NCBI RefSeq assembly: GCF_902859765.1
Contig: NZ_CADIJV010000015.1
Span: 1-64,000 of the forward strand
Length of the DNA: 64,000 nucleotides
Origin: Achromobacter pulmonis
Lineage (GTDB): Bacteria; Pseudomonadota; Gammaproteobacteria; Burkholderiales; Burkholderiaceae_B
Reading direction: 5' to 3'
Shown here: positions 10,814 through 19,349 of the stretch, piece by piece
Position numbering within the stretch: position 1 is the first letter of the stretch
Layout of the letters: each line of letters begins with the position of its first letter
Notes under the pieces: generated by a model
Told to the model about the DNA's origin: nothing
What the model saw: only the letters and a program-made list of their open reading frames with translations
The model's database searches: none
Program-made: the position numbers and the translations under genes

Positions 10814-11791
10814 ATGAAGCTTGCTGGTTCTAAGATTCTAGTCATCGGCGGTGCCGGTTTCATTGGCAGTTTTGTTGTCGCTGAACTCCTTAAGCACAAT
10901 GTGGCCGAAGTCGTCATTTACGACAACTTCGCTCGCGGAAAACACAGCAATATTGCTGAGTATCTCAAAGATCCTCGTTGCCGCCTGTACCCTAACGGCG
11001 GGGATATTCGCGATGTCGATTTGTTGAACGATGCCATGTACGGCATGGATGGCGTGGTCCATCTGGCTGCCATGTGGTTGCTGCACTGCAAGGACTTCCC
11101 GCGCACCGCGTTCCACGTGAACATCGAGGGAACCTTCAACGTGCTCGAGGCCTGCGTACGCAACAATATCAAGCGCTTGGTCTACTCGTCGTCGGCCTCG
11201 GTGTACGGCGATGCCGTCGAAGTGCCCATGACCGAGACCCACCCGTTCAACAACCGCAACTTCTACGGCGCCAGCAAGATCGCCGGCGAAGCAATGTGCC
11301 ACGCGTTCCATGACCGCTATGGCCTGAGCTACGTGGGTCTGCGCTACATGAACGTGTATGGCCCTCATCAGGACCAGACCGCTGCCTACACTGGCGTGAT
11401 TCCTATCATGCTCAACAAGATCGACGCCAACGAAGCTCCCGTGATCAACGGCGATGGCACTCAGGCGTACGACTTCATCTCCGTGGAAGATGTGGCTCGC
11501 TGCAATGTGCTGGCCCTGGAGTCCGAGGCTACTGACGAGTTCTACAACGTCGGCACCGGCGTACAGACTAGCATCAAGGAACTGTGCGACACCATCCTCG
11601 ACATGAAGCAATCCGACCTGAAGGTGGAGTACCGCCCTTATAGCGCCGATGATGCCCGTCGCATGGTGCAGAACCGTATCGGTTGCCCGAAGAAGGCCGA
11701 ACGGGATCTGGGCTTTACGTACAAGTTCGAATTGCGCGAAGGCTTGCAGTCGTTGATCGACTGGCGTCAAAAGCACGGGGGCGAAGCTTAA
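10814..11791 (+). CDS. NAD-dependent nucleotide-sugar epimerase/dehydratase (extended SDR)
   Basis: A 325-residue extended SDR protein. It shows the Rossmann motif [12 protein letters not shown], the SSSASVYGD segment, the catalytic Tyr-Lys in NFYGASKIAGE, and RYMNVYGPHQDQ. The family interconverts UDP- or dTDP-linked sugars; it resembles UDP-sugar 4-epimerases and is in the same broad class as Bordetella WbmF/WbmG. An upstream in-frame ATG (10778) exists but would add an atypical PLSLRKKKGIL extension. First gene of the lower-G+C island, two bases before the asnB-like gene. Confidence 0.85.
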   Translation: MKLAGSKILVIGGAGFIGSFVVAELLKHNVAEVVIYDNFARGKHSNIAEYLKDPRCRLYPNGGDIRDVDLLNDAMYGMDGVVHLAAMWLLHCKDFPRTAFHVNIEGTFNVLEACVRNNIKRLVYSSSASVYGDAVEVPMTETHPFNNRNFYGASKIAGEAMCHAFHDRYGLSYVGLRYMNVYGPHQDQTAAYTGVIPIMLNKIDANEAPVINGDGTQAYDFISVEDVARCNVLALESEATDEFYNVGTGVQTSIKELCDTILDMKQSDLKVEYRPYSADDARRMVQNRIGCPKKAERDLGFTYKFELREGLQSLIDWRQKHGGEA

Positions 11792-11793
11792 TC

Positions 11794-13671
11794 GTGTGTG
11801 GAATCGCCGGTTTTTTGAATCTTGACGGTGCCCCTGCCGCACCGGATCTCGTCAAGCGGATGACCGATGCCATCGCGCATAGAGGCCCGGATGGCGAGGG
11901 TTGTTGGACCGAAGGCCCCGTCGGATTGGGACACCGGCGATTGGCGATCATTGACTTGTCTCCGAGCGGGCATCAGCCCATGCGCTCGGTGGATGGCCGC
12001 TATTCGCTCACCTATAACGGCGAGTTGTACAACTACCGTGAACTGCGTGAGGAGCTTGAGGCCAAGGGGTTTCGTTTCGGTTCCACCAGCGACACCGAGG
12101 TTGTCCTCTACGCCCTGGTGGCGTGGGGCAAAGCGGCGCTGACTCGCTTCAACGGCATGTTCGCGTTCGCCTTCTGGGATGGGCGCGAGCGTCGCATGCT
12201 CCTGTCCCGGGACCGTTACGGTATTAAGCCGCTGTATTACTCCAAGGTCGGGCAGTCTTTCTTATTTGGCTCCGAGACCAAGGCCATTCTTGCGCACCCT
12301 GCGGCGCGCGCGAAAATGAATCTCCCGGGCCTGCTGGAATATTTCACTTTCCAGAATTTCTTCACCGATCAGACTCTGTTTGAAGGAGTGTCGATTCTGC
12401 CGGCAGGTTGTTCGCTGGAGGTCGACGCCGTCAAGGGCGTGGCGGCGATTGAGCGTTACTGGGATTACTGCTTCCAGGAACCGGAGAATCCCAAATCCGA
12501 TGCCGAGTACATGGAAGAGCTCGATTTCCTCTTTCAACGGGCGGTCAAGCGCCAATTGGTTTCGGATGTCGATGTGGGTGCCTATCTGTCAGGAGGCATG
12601 GATTCCGGGTCGATCACGGCATTGGCGGCGCGGCAGGTCCCATACATGCGGACTTTCACGTGCGGCTTCGACATGACGTCGGCATCAGGCGTCGAGCTGA
12701 ATTTCGACGAACGGCAGGCTGCCGAGCGCATGTCCTATCTGTTCAAGACCGAACACTACGAAATGGTGCTCAAGGCCGGTGACATGGAGCGCATCATGCC
12801 GGCCATGGCATGGCATTTGGAAGAGCCCCGTGTTGGCCAAAGTTATCCCAATTACTATGCGGCGAAGCTGGCCAGCAAGTTCAATAAAGTCGTATTGGCT
12901 GGCACCGGTGGTGACGAGATTTTCGGCGGTTATCCGTGGCGTTATTACCGCGCTGTGGTGAACGATGATTTTGAACACTATATCGATAAATATTACGCCT
13001 ATTGGCAGCGTTTGATTCCTAACTCGCAGATTCGCGAAGTATTTTCACCGGTATGGGGAGACGTCAAGCAGGTTTGGACGCGCGATATTTTTCGCGACGT
13101 ATTCGCCTCGCACGCCAATACCCTGACCCGCCCGGAAGACTACGTCAATCACTCGCTGTATATGGAGGCCAAGACTTTCTTGCATGGTCTGCTTGTGGTC
13201 GAAGATAAGCTCTCTATGGCCCATGGTCTGGAATCGCGTGTGCCGTTCCTCGATAACGACCTCGTCGATTTTGCCATGAAGCTGCCGACCCGATTGAAGT
13301 TGGGGCATCTTGAAGATGTGGTGCAGCTCAATGAGAACGAGCCCGGCAGTAAGACGGCGCGCTACTTTCAGAAGACGCGCGACGGTAAGCTGTTATTGCG
13401 CAAAATGATGGCCCGCCATGTACCGCAGGATATCGTTGAACGCGAGAAGCAGGGTTTCTCCGCACCGGATGCCAGTTGGTTTAAGGGCGAGAGCATAGAT
13501 TATGTACGCAGGCAGCTGTGTTCCAGTAATGCTCGAATCTATGATTATCTTGATCGTCGTACCGTCCAGAAATTGGTGGAGCAGCATTTGAATGGTGAGC
13601 AAAACCGGCGGTTGTTGATCTGGTCGTTGTTGAACGTCGAGAGTTTCTGTCAAGCTTATCTGGACAAATAG
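11794..13671 (+). CDS. asnB: asparagine synthase-like glutamine amidotransferase (1)
   Basis: A 625-residue AsnB-family protein starting at GTG 11794, so that the catalytic Cys is residue 2 (CGIAGFLN). The N-terminal class II glutaminase domain has HRGPDGEG and YNGELYNYRELREEL. The synthetase domain carries the PP-loop as YLSGGMDSGSI, where the usual second Ser is Gly, and GTGGDEIFGGYPWRYYR. In polysaccharide loci such proteins are thought to amidate uronic acids rather than make asparagine, and the Bordetella wbm O-antigen, which contains uronamides, is the relevant parallel. The downstream permease gene starts two bases after this stop. Confidence 0.9.
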   Translation: MCGIAGFLNLDGAPAAPDLVKRMTDAIAHRGPDGEGCWTEGPVGLGHRRLAIIDLSPSGHQPMRSVDGRYSLTYNGELYNYRELREELEAKGFRFGSTSDTEVVLYALVAWGKAALTRFNGMFAFAFWDGRERRMLLSRDRYGIKPLYYSKVGQSFLFGSETKAILAHPAARAKMNLPGLLEYFTFQNFFTDQTLFEGVSILPAGCSLEVDAVKGVAAIERYWDYCFQEPENPKSDAEYMEELDFLFQRAVKRQLVSDVDVGAYLSGGMDSGSITALAARQVPYMRTFTCGFDMTSASGVELNFDERQAAERMSYLFKTEHYEMVLKAGDMERIMPAMAWHLEEPRVGQSYPNYYAAKLASKFNKVVLAGTGGDEIFGGYPWRYYRAVVNDDFEHYIDKYYAYWQRLIPNSQIREVFSPVWGDVKQVWTRDIFRDVFASHANTLTRPEDYVNHSLYMEAKTFLHGLLVVEDKLSMAHGLESRVPFLDNDLVDFAMKLPTRLKLGHLEDVVQLNENEPGSKTARYFQKTRDGKLLLRKMMARHVPQDIVEREKQGFSAPDASWFKGESIDYVRRQLCSSNARIYDYLDRRTVQKLVEQHLNGEQNRRLLIWSLLNVESFCQAYLDK

Positions 13672-13673
13672 CA

Positions 13674-14513
13674 ATGCTGCTTAACGCATTGAATCCGGTC
13701 GCCAACTACAAGGCTGTGCGGCGAATCGTGGCGCTGTACGTAAAGCAACGCCACCTGCTGGTTGAGATGGTGAAGCGCGATATCCTGGACCCTCATGCCG
13801 GCCATGTGCTGGGCGGCGTCTGGGCATTCCTGCACCCGCTGTTCATGATGGGTGTCTACATGTTCCTGTTTGGCGTTGTCATGAAGGCGCGCGTCAACCA
13901 GTCGCATGAAATGCCGCTGGATTATTCCGCATACATTCTCAGTGGCATGGTGCCCTGGCTTGCCATTCAGCTTGCCATGGCGAAATCGGCGTCGGCCATT
14001 ATTTCGAATGCGAATCTGGTCAAACAGACCATCTTCCCCGTCGAGATTTTACCGGCACGTGCGGTGATCGCCGCCATGGTGCCGCAAGCGATTTCCCTTG
14101 GTGTGCTGATTATCTATGTGTTGGCCACACATGGCAGTCTCTTCTGGACATACTTGCTGTTGCCCCCGTTGCTGTTCATGCACCTAGCGTTGATGCTTGG
14201 TATTGCATTCATGCTGTCCGCGATTTCCGTGGTCGTGCGAGACATGAAGGAGTTCGTTCAGGTTTTTTCGCTCGTGGGTATTTTTTTGGTACCCGTCGTG
14301 TTTCTCCCCGACTGGGTGCCTTCGTTATTTAAGCCGGTCATCTATGCCAACCCATTCAGCTATCTGATCTGGTGTTATCAGGATGTACTGTACTTTGGCC
14401 GGATTGCACATCCGCTGGCCTGGGTGGTCACGTTCGTGTTTGCCGTCGTGTCGCTGGCCATGGGCAGTCGTTTGTTTGCTCGCTTCAAGGGCTTTTTCGG
14501 AGATGCGCTATGA
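13674..14513 (+). CDS. wzm: polysaccharide ABC exporter, permease (Wzm-like)
   Basis: A 279-residue ABC-2 type membrane protein with about six helices. The cytosolic N-terminal amphipathic region ([21 protein letters not shown]) and the first helix region [18 protein letters not shown] match O-antigen/teichoic-acid export permeases. It would form the transmembrane channel moving undecaprenyl-linked glycan across the inner membrane. It overlaps the ATPase gene by 4 bp (ATGA). Confidence 0.93.
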   Translation: MLLNALNPVANYKAVRRIVALYVKQRHLLVEMVKRDILDPHAGHVLGGVWAFLHPLFMMGVYMFLFGVVMKARVNQSHEMPLDYSAYILSGMVPWLAIQLAMAKSASAIISNANLVKQTIFPVEILPARAVIAAMVPQAISLGVLIIYVLATHGSLFWTYLLLPPLLFMHLALMLGIAFMLSAISVVVRDMKEFVQVFSLVGIFLVPVVFLPDWVPSLFKPVIYANPFSYLIWCYQDVLYFGRIAHPLAWVVTFVFAVVSLAMGSRLFARFKGFFGDAL

Positions 14514-15844
14514 GCACCGATATTGCCATCAGCGTCCGGAACCTGTCCAAATGCTATAGGATATATAGTAGCCCAGCAAACATGGTGCGTGAGATGCTCA
14601 CAGGCAAACCGCGCCATGCCGAGAAATGGGCATTGCGCGACGTCTCGTTTGACGTAGCGCGTGGCGAGGTCCTCGGCATTATTGGATCGAATGGTGCGGG
14701 CAAGAGTACTTTGCTGAAGATTCTGACCGGTACGCTTGAGCATACCGGCGGCGAGGTACGCATCAATGGCAAGGTATCCGCTATCCTGGAGTTGGGCACA
14801 GGTTTCAATCCTCAGTACTCGGGCCGTGAGAACGTCATCATGGGTGCGATGTGCATGGGGATGACGCTGCAGGAGATCCAGGCCAAGATGGACTGGGTCA
14901 TTGACTTCAGCGAGTTGGGCGATGTTATCGACCAGCCGTTTCATACCTATTCGAGCGGCATGCAAGCGCGGTTGACCTTTTCAACGGCGATCTGCGTCGA
15001 CCCGGACCTGCTTATCGTGGACGAGGCGCTTGCCGCGGGTGACGCTAGTTTCGTGCACAAATGCATGCGGCGCATGCGCGAAATATGCGCCAGTGGGTCG
15101 ACTGTACTGTTCGTGAGCCATTCCGAAGCAACGGTCATGGAATTATGCGACCGTGCAATCTGGATTGATAGTGGGCGAGTGCGTATCGATGGTCCCGCCG
15201 AGCCCGTTTGCAAAGCCTATGCCCAGAGTGTCTGGGAAGTTGTGGATGATCGCAACCGACGTGAATCATCTGTGGCCTTTGATCGAGCAAAAGATACCGT
15301 GGAAGCCAACGGCAAGTACGAGCTTGCCGGCCAGGAGGTCCGCATAACGGGCGTGCGCCTGCTGAATGCCGAAGGCGAAGAGGCAACGGTATTCACAGCC
15401 GGTAATCCACTCACCCTGGCGATCGATTGGGAGGGCCAGACGGATCACCCGCAGGTCTATTGCAATTTCCGCATCGATGGTGAGACAACCCAGGCAGTGT
15501 CAGGTTATGACGCGGCTGATTTCAAGGTATTCATCAACGAAGGTCTGCCCTTGCGGGGGCGTGGAACTGTGCATTACCGTATTGATAGCCTGGATCTGGG
15601 GCTGGGGCGCTATTATCTCAGCGTTGGCTTGCGGTTTTATATGATCCCCAAGAACAAGACTGATGTATTGCATTATGTCGAGAAGGCGGCGGTATTCTCG
15701 GTCAAGCGCAAGGTATTGTGGAATCAGAGTTTCGTGTATGAGCCGCCGGTTCATGCGACGTTCACGTACGTTGAGGATGCGGATGACGGTGGCAGGTCTG
15801 CTATCAATGTGCACGCCGGAACAGGCGACAGGGATACCAAATGA
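14510..15844 (+). CDS. wzt: polysaccharide ABC exporter, ATPase with C-terminal carbohydrate-binding domain (Wzt-like)
   Basis: A 444-residue protein. Residues 1-245 form an ABC ATPase with Walker [11 protein letters not shown], signature YSSGMQARL, Walker [13 protein letters not shown] and the switch His in FVSHSE. Residues about 290-430 form an added beta-rich domain, as in Wzt proteins of O-antigens with modified non-reducing ends, where it recognises the terminal cap. It overlaps the permease upstream and the methyltransferase downstream, each by 4 bp. The adjacent methyltransferase may make the cap. Confidence 0.94.
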   Translation: MSTDIAISVRNLSKCYRIYSSPANMVREMLTGKPRHAEKWALRDVSFDVARGEVLGIIGSNGAGKSTLLKILTGTLEHTGGEVRINGKVSAILELGTGFNPQYSGRENVIMGAMCMGMTLQEIQAKMDWVIDFSELGDVIDQPFHTYSSGMQARLTFSTAICVDPDLLIVDEALAAGDASFVHKCMRRMREICASGSTVLFVSHSEATVMELCDRAIWIDSGRVRIDGPAEPVCKAYAQSVWEVVDDRNRRESSVAFDRAKDTVEANGKYELAGQEVRITGVRLLNAEGEEATVFTAGNPLTLAIDWEGQTDHPQVYCNFRIDGETTQAVSGYDAADFKVFINEGLPLRGRGTVHYRIDSLDLGLGRYYLSVGLRFYMIPKNKTDVLHYVEKAAVFSVKRKVLWNQSFVYEPPVHATFTYVEDADDGGRSAINVHAGTGDRDTK

Positions 15845-16710
15845 ATTGGAAGAACGAGGCTCGGCAGTTTTTTTCTCATCGTGCCAAGGTCGTGGGCGAG
15901 CGGCCCACGTTACAGGATCTTTGCTATGTGAGCGGGCGTGATTCCCGTGTGTGGGCTGACCAATCGCGCTATGACGATATGATGGACAGCATTGTGCGTA
16001 CCATTGGTGCGGACGCGTCATCGCGTGTGCTGGAAGTAGGCTGTGCCGCCGGCTTTATCGCTTGCGGCGTCGCGCCAAAGGTTGGCCAATACGTAGGCGT
16101 CGATGTGGCGGAAGGCGCAATCGAATGCGCTCGTAGCCTGGACTTGCCCAATGCGACCTTTCATGTTGGCGATGGTGGAGCCTTGCCCTTCGACGATAGT
16201 ATGTTCGACGGCGTGTACTGCTATGACGTGCTGACCAACTTTCCGACGTTCGACAGTGTGAAAGGTCTGGTTCAAGACATGGTGAGAGTGGTGCGTCCGG
16301 GCGGCAAGGTGCTACTAGGCTCCATTCCCGATGCCAGTAATGTCGAGGATTTTCTGAAGGCGGTTGCGCGGTTCCAGGCGGAATTGGCTGAGCAGATTCC
16401 TGTGGCCGAGCCCGCTACGGTACCTGCGCCTGCGGTCGTGCCGTCTACCGCGCCCGCCGTATCGGGATTGTGGGCGAAGATTTGCGCGCTGGTCGGTCGT
16501 GGAACCAAAGCTGCGGTTTCCCCCGAACCCGTTCCGGCAGCGGCTTCTGCTCCGAGCGACGAAGGCGGAATAACCTGCTTCTACTTTGCCAAGCAGGATT
16601 TTGAGTCCTTTGCCAGCGAATTGGGCGTGAATTGTGTGATTGAGGAAGTGCATCTGCGCCATCCGTTCTACGGCTATCGCTACAACGTCGTATTGACGAA
16701 ACCAGCATGA
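15841..16710 (+). CDS. class I SAM-dependent methyltransferase with Pro/Ala-rich insertion
   Basis: A 289-residue protein. Motif I is [14 protein letters not shown] and the acidic post-I strand is [28 protein letters not shown] follows. An unusual insertion of about 55 residues rich in Pro, Ala and Val (roughly residues 185-240, [16 protein letters not shown]) separates the Rossmann core from a short C-terminal piece [12 protein letters not shown]. It overlaps wzt by 4 bp and the GNAT gene by 4 bp. The sugar or lipid substrate is unknown; an O-methyl chain terminator recognised by the Wzt C-domain is a reasonable inference. Confidence 0.85.
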   Translation: MNWKNEARQFFSHRAKVVGERPTLQDLCYVSGRDSRVWADQSRYDDMMDSIVRTIGADASSRVLEVGCAAGFIACGVAPKVGQYVGVDVAEGAIECARSLDLPNATFHVGDGGALPFDDSMFDGVYCYDVLTNFPTFDSVKGLVQDMVRVVRPGGKVLLGSIPDASNVEDFLKAVARFQAELAEQIPVAEPATVPAPAVVPSTAPAVSGLWAKICALVGRGTKAAVSPEPVPAAASAPSDEGGITCFYFAKQDFESFASELGVNCVIEEVHLRHPFYGYRYNVVLTKPA

Positions 16711-17942
16711 AGCTGGTCGCATTTCGCGATATTCCGAATCATGACTGGGATGCTGTATGTGATGTTTCCGGTCAGGCTTGGCTTTTTCATCGCGCTGCTT
16801 GGATAGCCATCGAAGAGCACTATTTCTCAAGAGAGAATCTCTCTGTCGGTTTTGAAAGCAAAGGCCGATTGGTGGCGGTACTGCCGCTCTATTTTTCAGA
16901 TTCCAGCAAAGGCGCCGCCCAGGAAAATCTGCTGCATTCAGGCATACATCGGCATGCGGGCCTCGCCTGCGTCCCTGGGCTGGATGCCGACAGCTTGGCG
17001 GCTCTCAGAGCGGTCATGCGCAACTACCTGTTCGAGCAGGCAGCGGCCAAGCATTGCCACCGGATCCAGCTTGCTTCACAGAGCCTGGCACCGGAAAGCC
17101 TGGATGGCTTGCACGCTTTGGAGGTTCCGTTCTGGGTGAGTGATTGGGGTTTTTTCCACGGACTGGCTTTTGGTCCGGGGGGGATGTATCCAGCACCAGC
17201 GATGAATACAGTCGCATGTGATCAAGTCGTCATGCTGGATGACGGCGGTGAGGATGTGCTGTTCTCCCGCTTGGCCGAGGCTTGTCGCCGCAATGTGCGC
17301 AAGGCGCTCAAAGCAGGCGTCGAGATCCATCGGATGCAGGGGCTTGATTCAATCAGTCGCTATTACGAGATGGCCCAGGTCTCGGCGCAACGCACGGGCG
17401 AATCCCTCGCACCTCTCTCGTATTATCAGGACCTCTGGAATGCGTTGTATTTGGCGAACCGATGCTGGCTGCTGGCTGCTGTTCATGACGGCGAGGCCGT
17501 TGCGATGCTGTTGGTGCTGGTCGACAAAGGCGGCGCGAGTTATCTGGGAGGCGTGTCCACGATCAAGGGCCTGGAGCTTCGGGCAAACGATATGGTGCAT
17601 TGGGGATTGATACGTATGCTGAAGCAGGAAGGCTATCGTTGCTACCGGCTGGGACCGGCGTTTCCGGGGCTGCCCGATGATTGGCCGATTGTTCGCGTGT
17701 CGCGTTTCAAGACGAAATTCGGTGCGCGTTTTGTGCCGTTGACGACTGGAAGCTATTTTCTCAAACCTGACCATTATCGGGAACGCGCGATGGAATTGGT
17801 TCGCCTGTTGATGACGTCACCAGAAGGCACAACGGCACTCGAGGACGCGGGATTGGTGGAGGCGGAAGTGTCTGTGACGCGGCGAGCGGGTCTGCTGCGC
17901 CGAGCCAGCCGCTTTGCGATTCGATTATTGAGTAGAAGATGA
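16707..17942 (+). CDS. FemAB-like GNAT-fold acyl/aminoacyl transferase (1)
   Basis: A 411-residue protein of the double-GNAT BioF2/FemAB-like group found in polysaccharide loci. Supporting segments are AWLFHRAAWIAIEEHYF near the start, the RRNVRKALKAGVEIHR motif in the centre, and the C-terminal SRFKTKFGARFVPL. Family members transfer acyl or aminoacyl groups to cell-surface sugars or peptides. It sits between a methyltransferase and a NodB-fold gene with 4-bp overlaps on both sides. The donor and acceptor are unknown. Confidence 0.82.
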   Translation: MKLVAFRDIPNHDWDAVCDVSGQAWLFHRAAWIAIEEHYFSRENLSVGFESKGRLVAVLPLYFSDSSKGAAQENLLHSGIHRHAGLACVPGLDADSLAALRAVMRNYLFEQAAAKHCHRIQLASQSLAPESLDGLHALEVPFWVSDWGFFHGLAFGPGGMYPAPAMNTVACDQVVMLDDGGEDVLFSRLAEACRRNVRKALKAGVEIHRMQGLDSISRYYEMAQVSAQRTGESLAPLSYYQDLWNALYLANRCWLLAAVHDGEAVAMLLVLVDKGGASYLGGVSTIKGLELRANDMVHWGLIRMLKQEGYRCYRLGPAFPGLPDDWPIVRVSRFKTKFGARFVPLTTGSYFLKPDHYRERAMELVRLLMTSPEGTTALEDAGLVEAEVSVTRRAGLLRRASRFAIRLLSRR

Positions 17943-19342
17943 ATAGCATCAACGGCACATGCCTGGAGCGCGATGTCGTTGCGCACCATTTGCGTTTGTT
18001 TGGTATTCGTGGGGCGCAGACGGCCCAGGTCTTGACGGCGCCTGATGCCGAAGAACTGGCTCAGGTCGAAAGCGGTAGGGTACTGGTCATCGTGCAGCCG
18101 CAGGAAAGTGCGTGCGCCATATTGGGCCTGCGCCACAAGCTCGTATCCTGCCTTGCGCCCAGGGTCTTTGATGGGCATCGGGGGCTGCCCGCCGCAGCGC
18201 GGCTTCGTTCGCTGCATGATTTTTTCACCTATGAAGGTGCTGGCGACGTCTTGCTGAGAGACGCGCAGCATGGTCCCGTCTGGCTGGCACTGCGATGGGG
18301 GGAGTCGCCAGTGGTCGTGGTTGGTACTAACCTTTCTGGTGATCTGGTGCGGTACCGGCAAGGTGATCCCGCACAAGTAATGGGTGACCGCGGTGGTGAA
18401 CTGTGGGGCATTGCAGGCGAGCGCCCAGTCTATCTCTATGCCTCGCAACGCGAAGGCGAGGATGACCATTGCCGGCACGCCGATTATTGGGCGCTCTTGT
18501 TGGCGACGGCGCTGGAGCGTCATGCCGCGCTCACGCGTGAGCCGATGTTTCCTGGCAATGCGCCAGGTGCGGTCGTGGTTACTGGTGATGACGATCAAGC
18601 GTTTCTTGACAAATATGCTGAGCAGCAGAGAGTGCTGAGCGGCACGCCAATCACCTACCTGCTGCACCCCTTGACCAAGCACAACCGCAAGACACTACGG
18701 CAAATGCAGCGTGCCAATCCGCGTGTCGATCTGGGCATCCATCCTGATGCGCTGGAGACTCCGGATGAATATAGCGAGAGGTTGCATGAGCAGGTGGAGT
18801 GGTATCGGAACCTGGTTGGCGAGGCGCCGGAGTCGGTGCGCAATCATGGTTTCCTGAACGATGGTTATTGGGGGCATTTGCCTTCCTGGGAGCGAGAGGG
18901 CATAGTTTTCAGCTCCAACCTGCCGGGCGTAGGGGGGACCGTTCTCAATGGGTCGCTATTGCCGGCTCGTATGGCAACGTCGGAGCGGCTGACCCAGCAT
19001 TGGTCACTCTTGACTGCATTCGGTGATGGGATGTGCTCGATTTATGGCTGGTCCCAGGAAGAGGCGAGGCAGCGCATACTGAGATATGGGCAGGCTGTAC
19101 GCGACAGCGGTTTGCCGGGAATCCTAGTCTTCAATTTGCACCCACAGAATATCAGCGAGATGCCGGGTCTGCATCAGGCTGTGCATGACTTGATTGCTGA
19201 AGGATTCCTGGCTTGGAACATGCGGGATTGCCTGAATTGGGCCTTGGCAGCCGACGGGCAGGCTCCACGTCAGCGGGTACGTCGAACGGGTTTCGCGCGC
19301 ATGCTCGGCGGATTGAAGTTTTGGAAATCCCGGGGCAAATAG
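17939..19342 (+). CDS. NodB-fold polysaccharide deacetylase-like protein
   Basis: A 467-residue protein with two parts. Residues 1-215 are an unrecognised alpha/beta region beginning with a Rossmann-like segment ending VLVIVQP. Residues 220-420 look like a divergent carbohydrate-esterase 4 barrel: AVVVTGDDDQAF stands for the TFDDG motif, DLGIHPDALE for the metal His motif, and SVRNHGFLNDGYWG for the RxPYG loop. Key positions differ from active CE4 enzymes, so catalytic activity is uncertain. It would N-deacetylate amino sugars or bind glycans. No signal peptide, so it probably acts in the cytoplasm on lipid-linked glycan or nucleotide sugars. Confidence 0.65.
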   Translation: MNSINGTCLERDVVAHHLRLFGIRGAQTAQVLTAPDAEELAQVESGRVLVIVQPQESACAILGLRHKLVSCLAPRVFDGHRGLPAAARLRSLHDFFTYEGAGDVLLRDAQHGPVWLALRWGESPVVVVGTNLSGDLVRYRQGDPAQVMGDRGGELWGIAGERPVYLYASQREGEDDHCRHADYWALLLATALERHAALTREPMFPGNAPGAVVVTGDDDQAFLDKYAEQQRVLSGTPITYLLHPLTKHNRKTLRQMQRANPRVDLGIHPDALETPDEYSERLHEQVEWYRNLVGEAPESVRNHGFLNDGYWGHLPSWEREGIVFSSNLPGVGGTVLNGSLLPARMATSERLTQHWSLLTAFGDGMCSIYGWSQEEARQRILRYGQAVRDSGLPGILVFNLHPQNISEMPGLHQAVHDLIAEGFLAWNMRDCLNWALAADGQAPRQRVRRTGFARMLGGLKFWKSRGK

Positions 19343-19349
19343 GTTCTGA

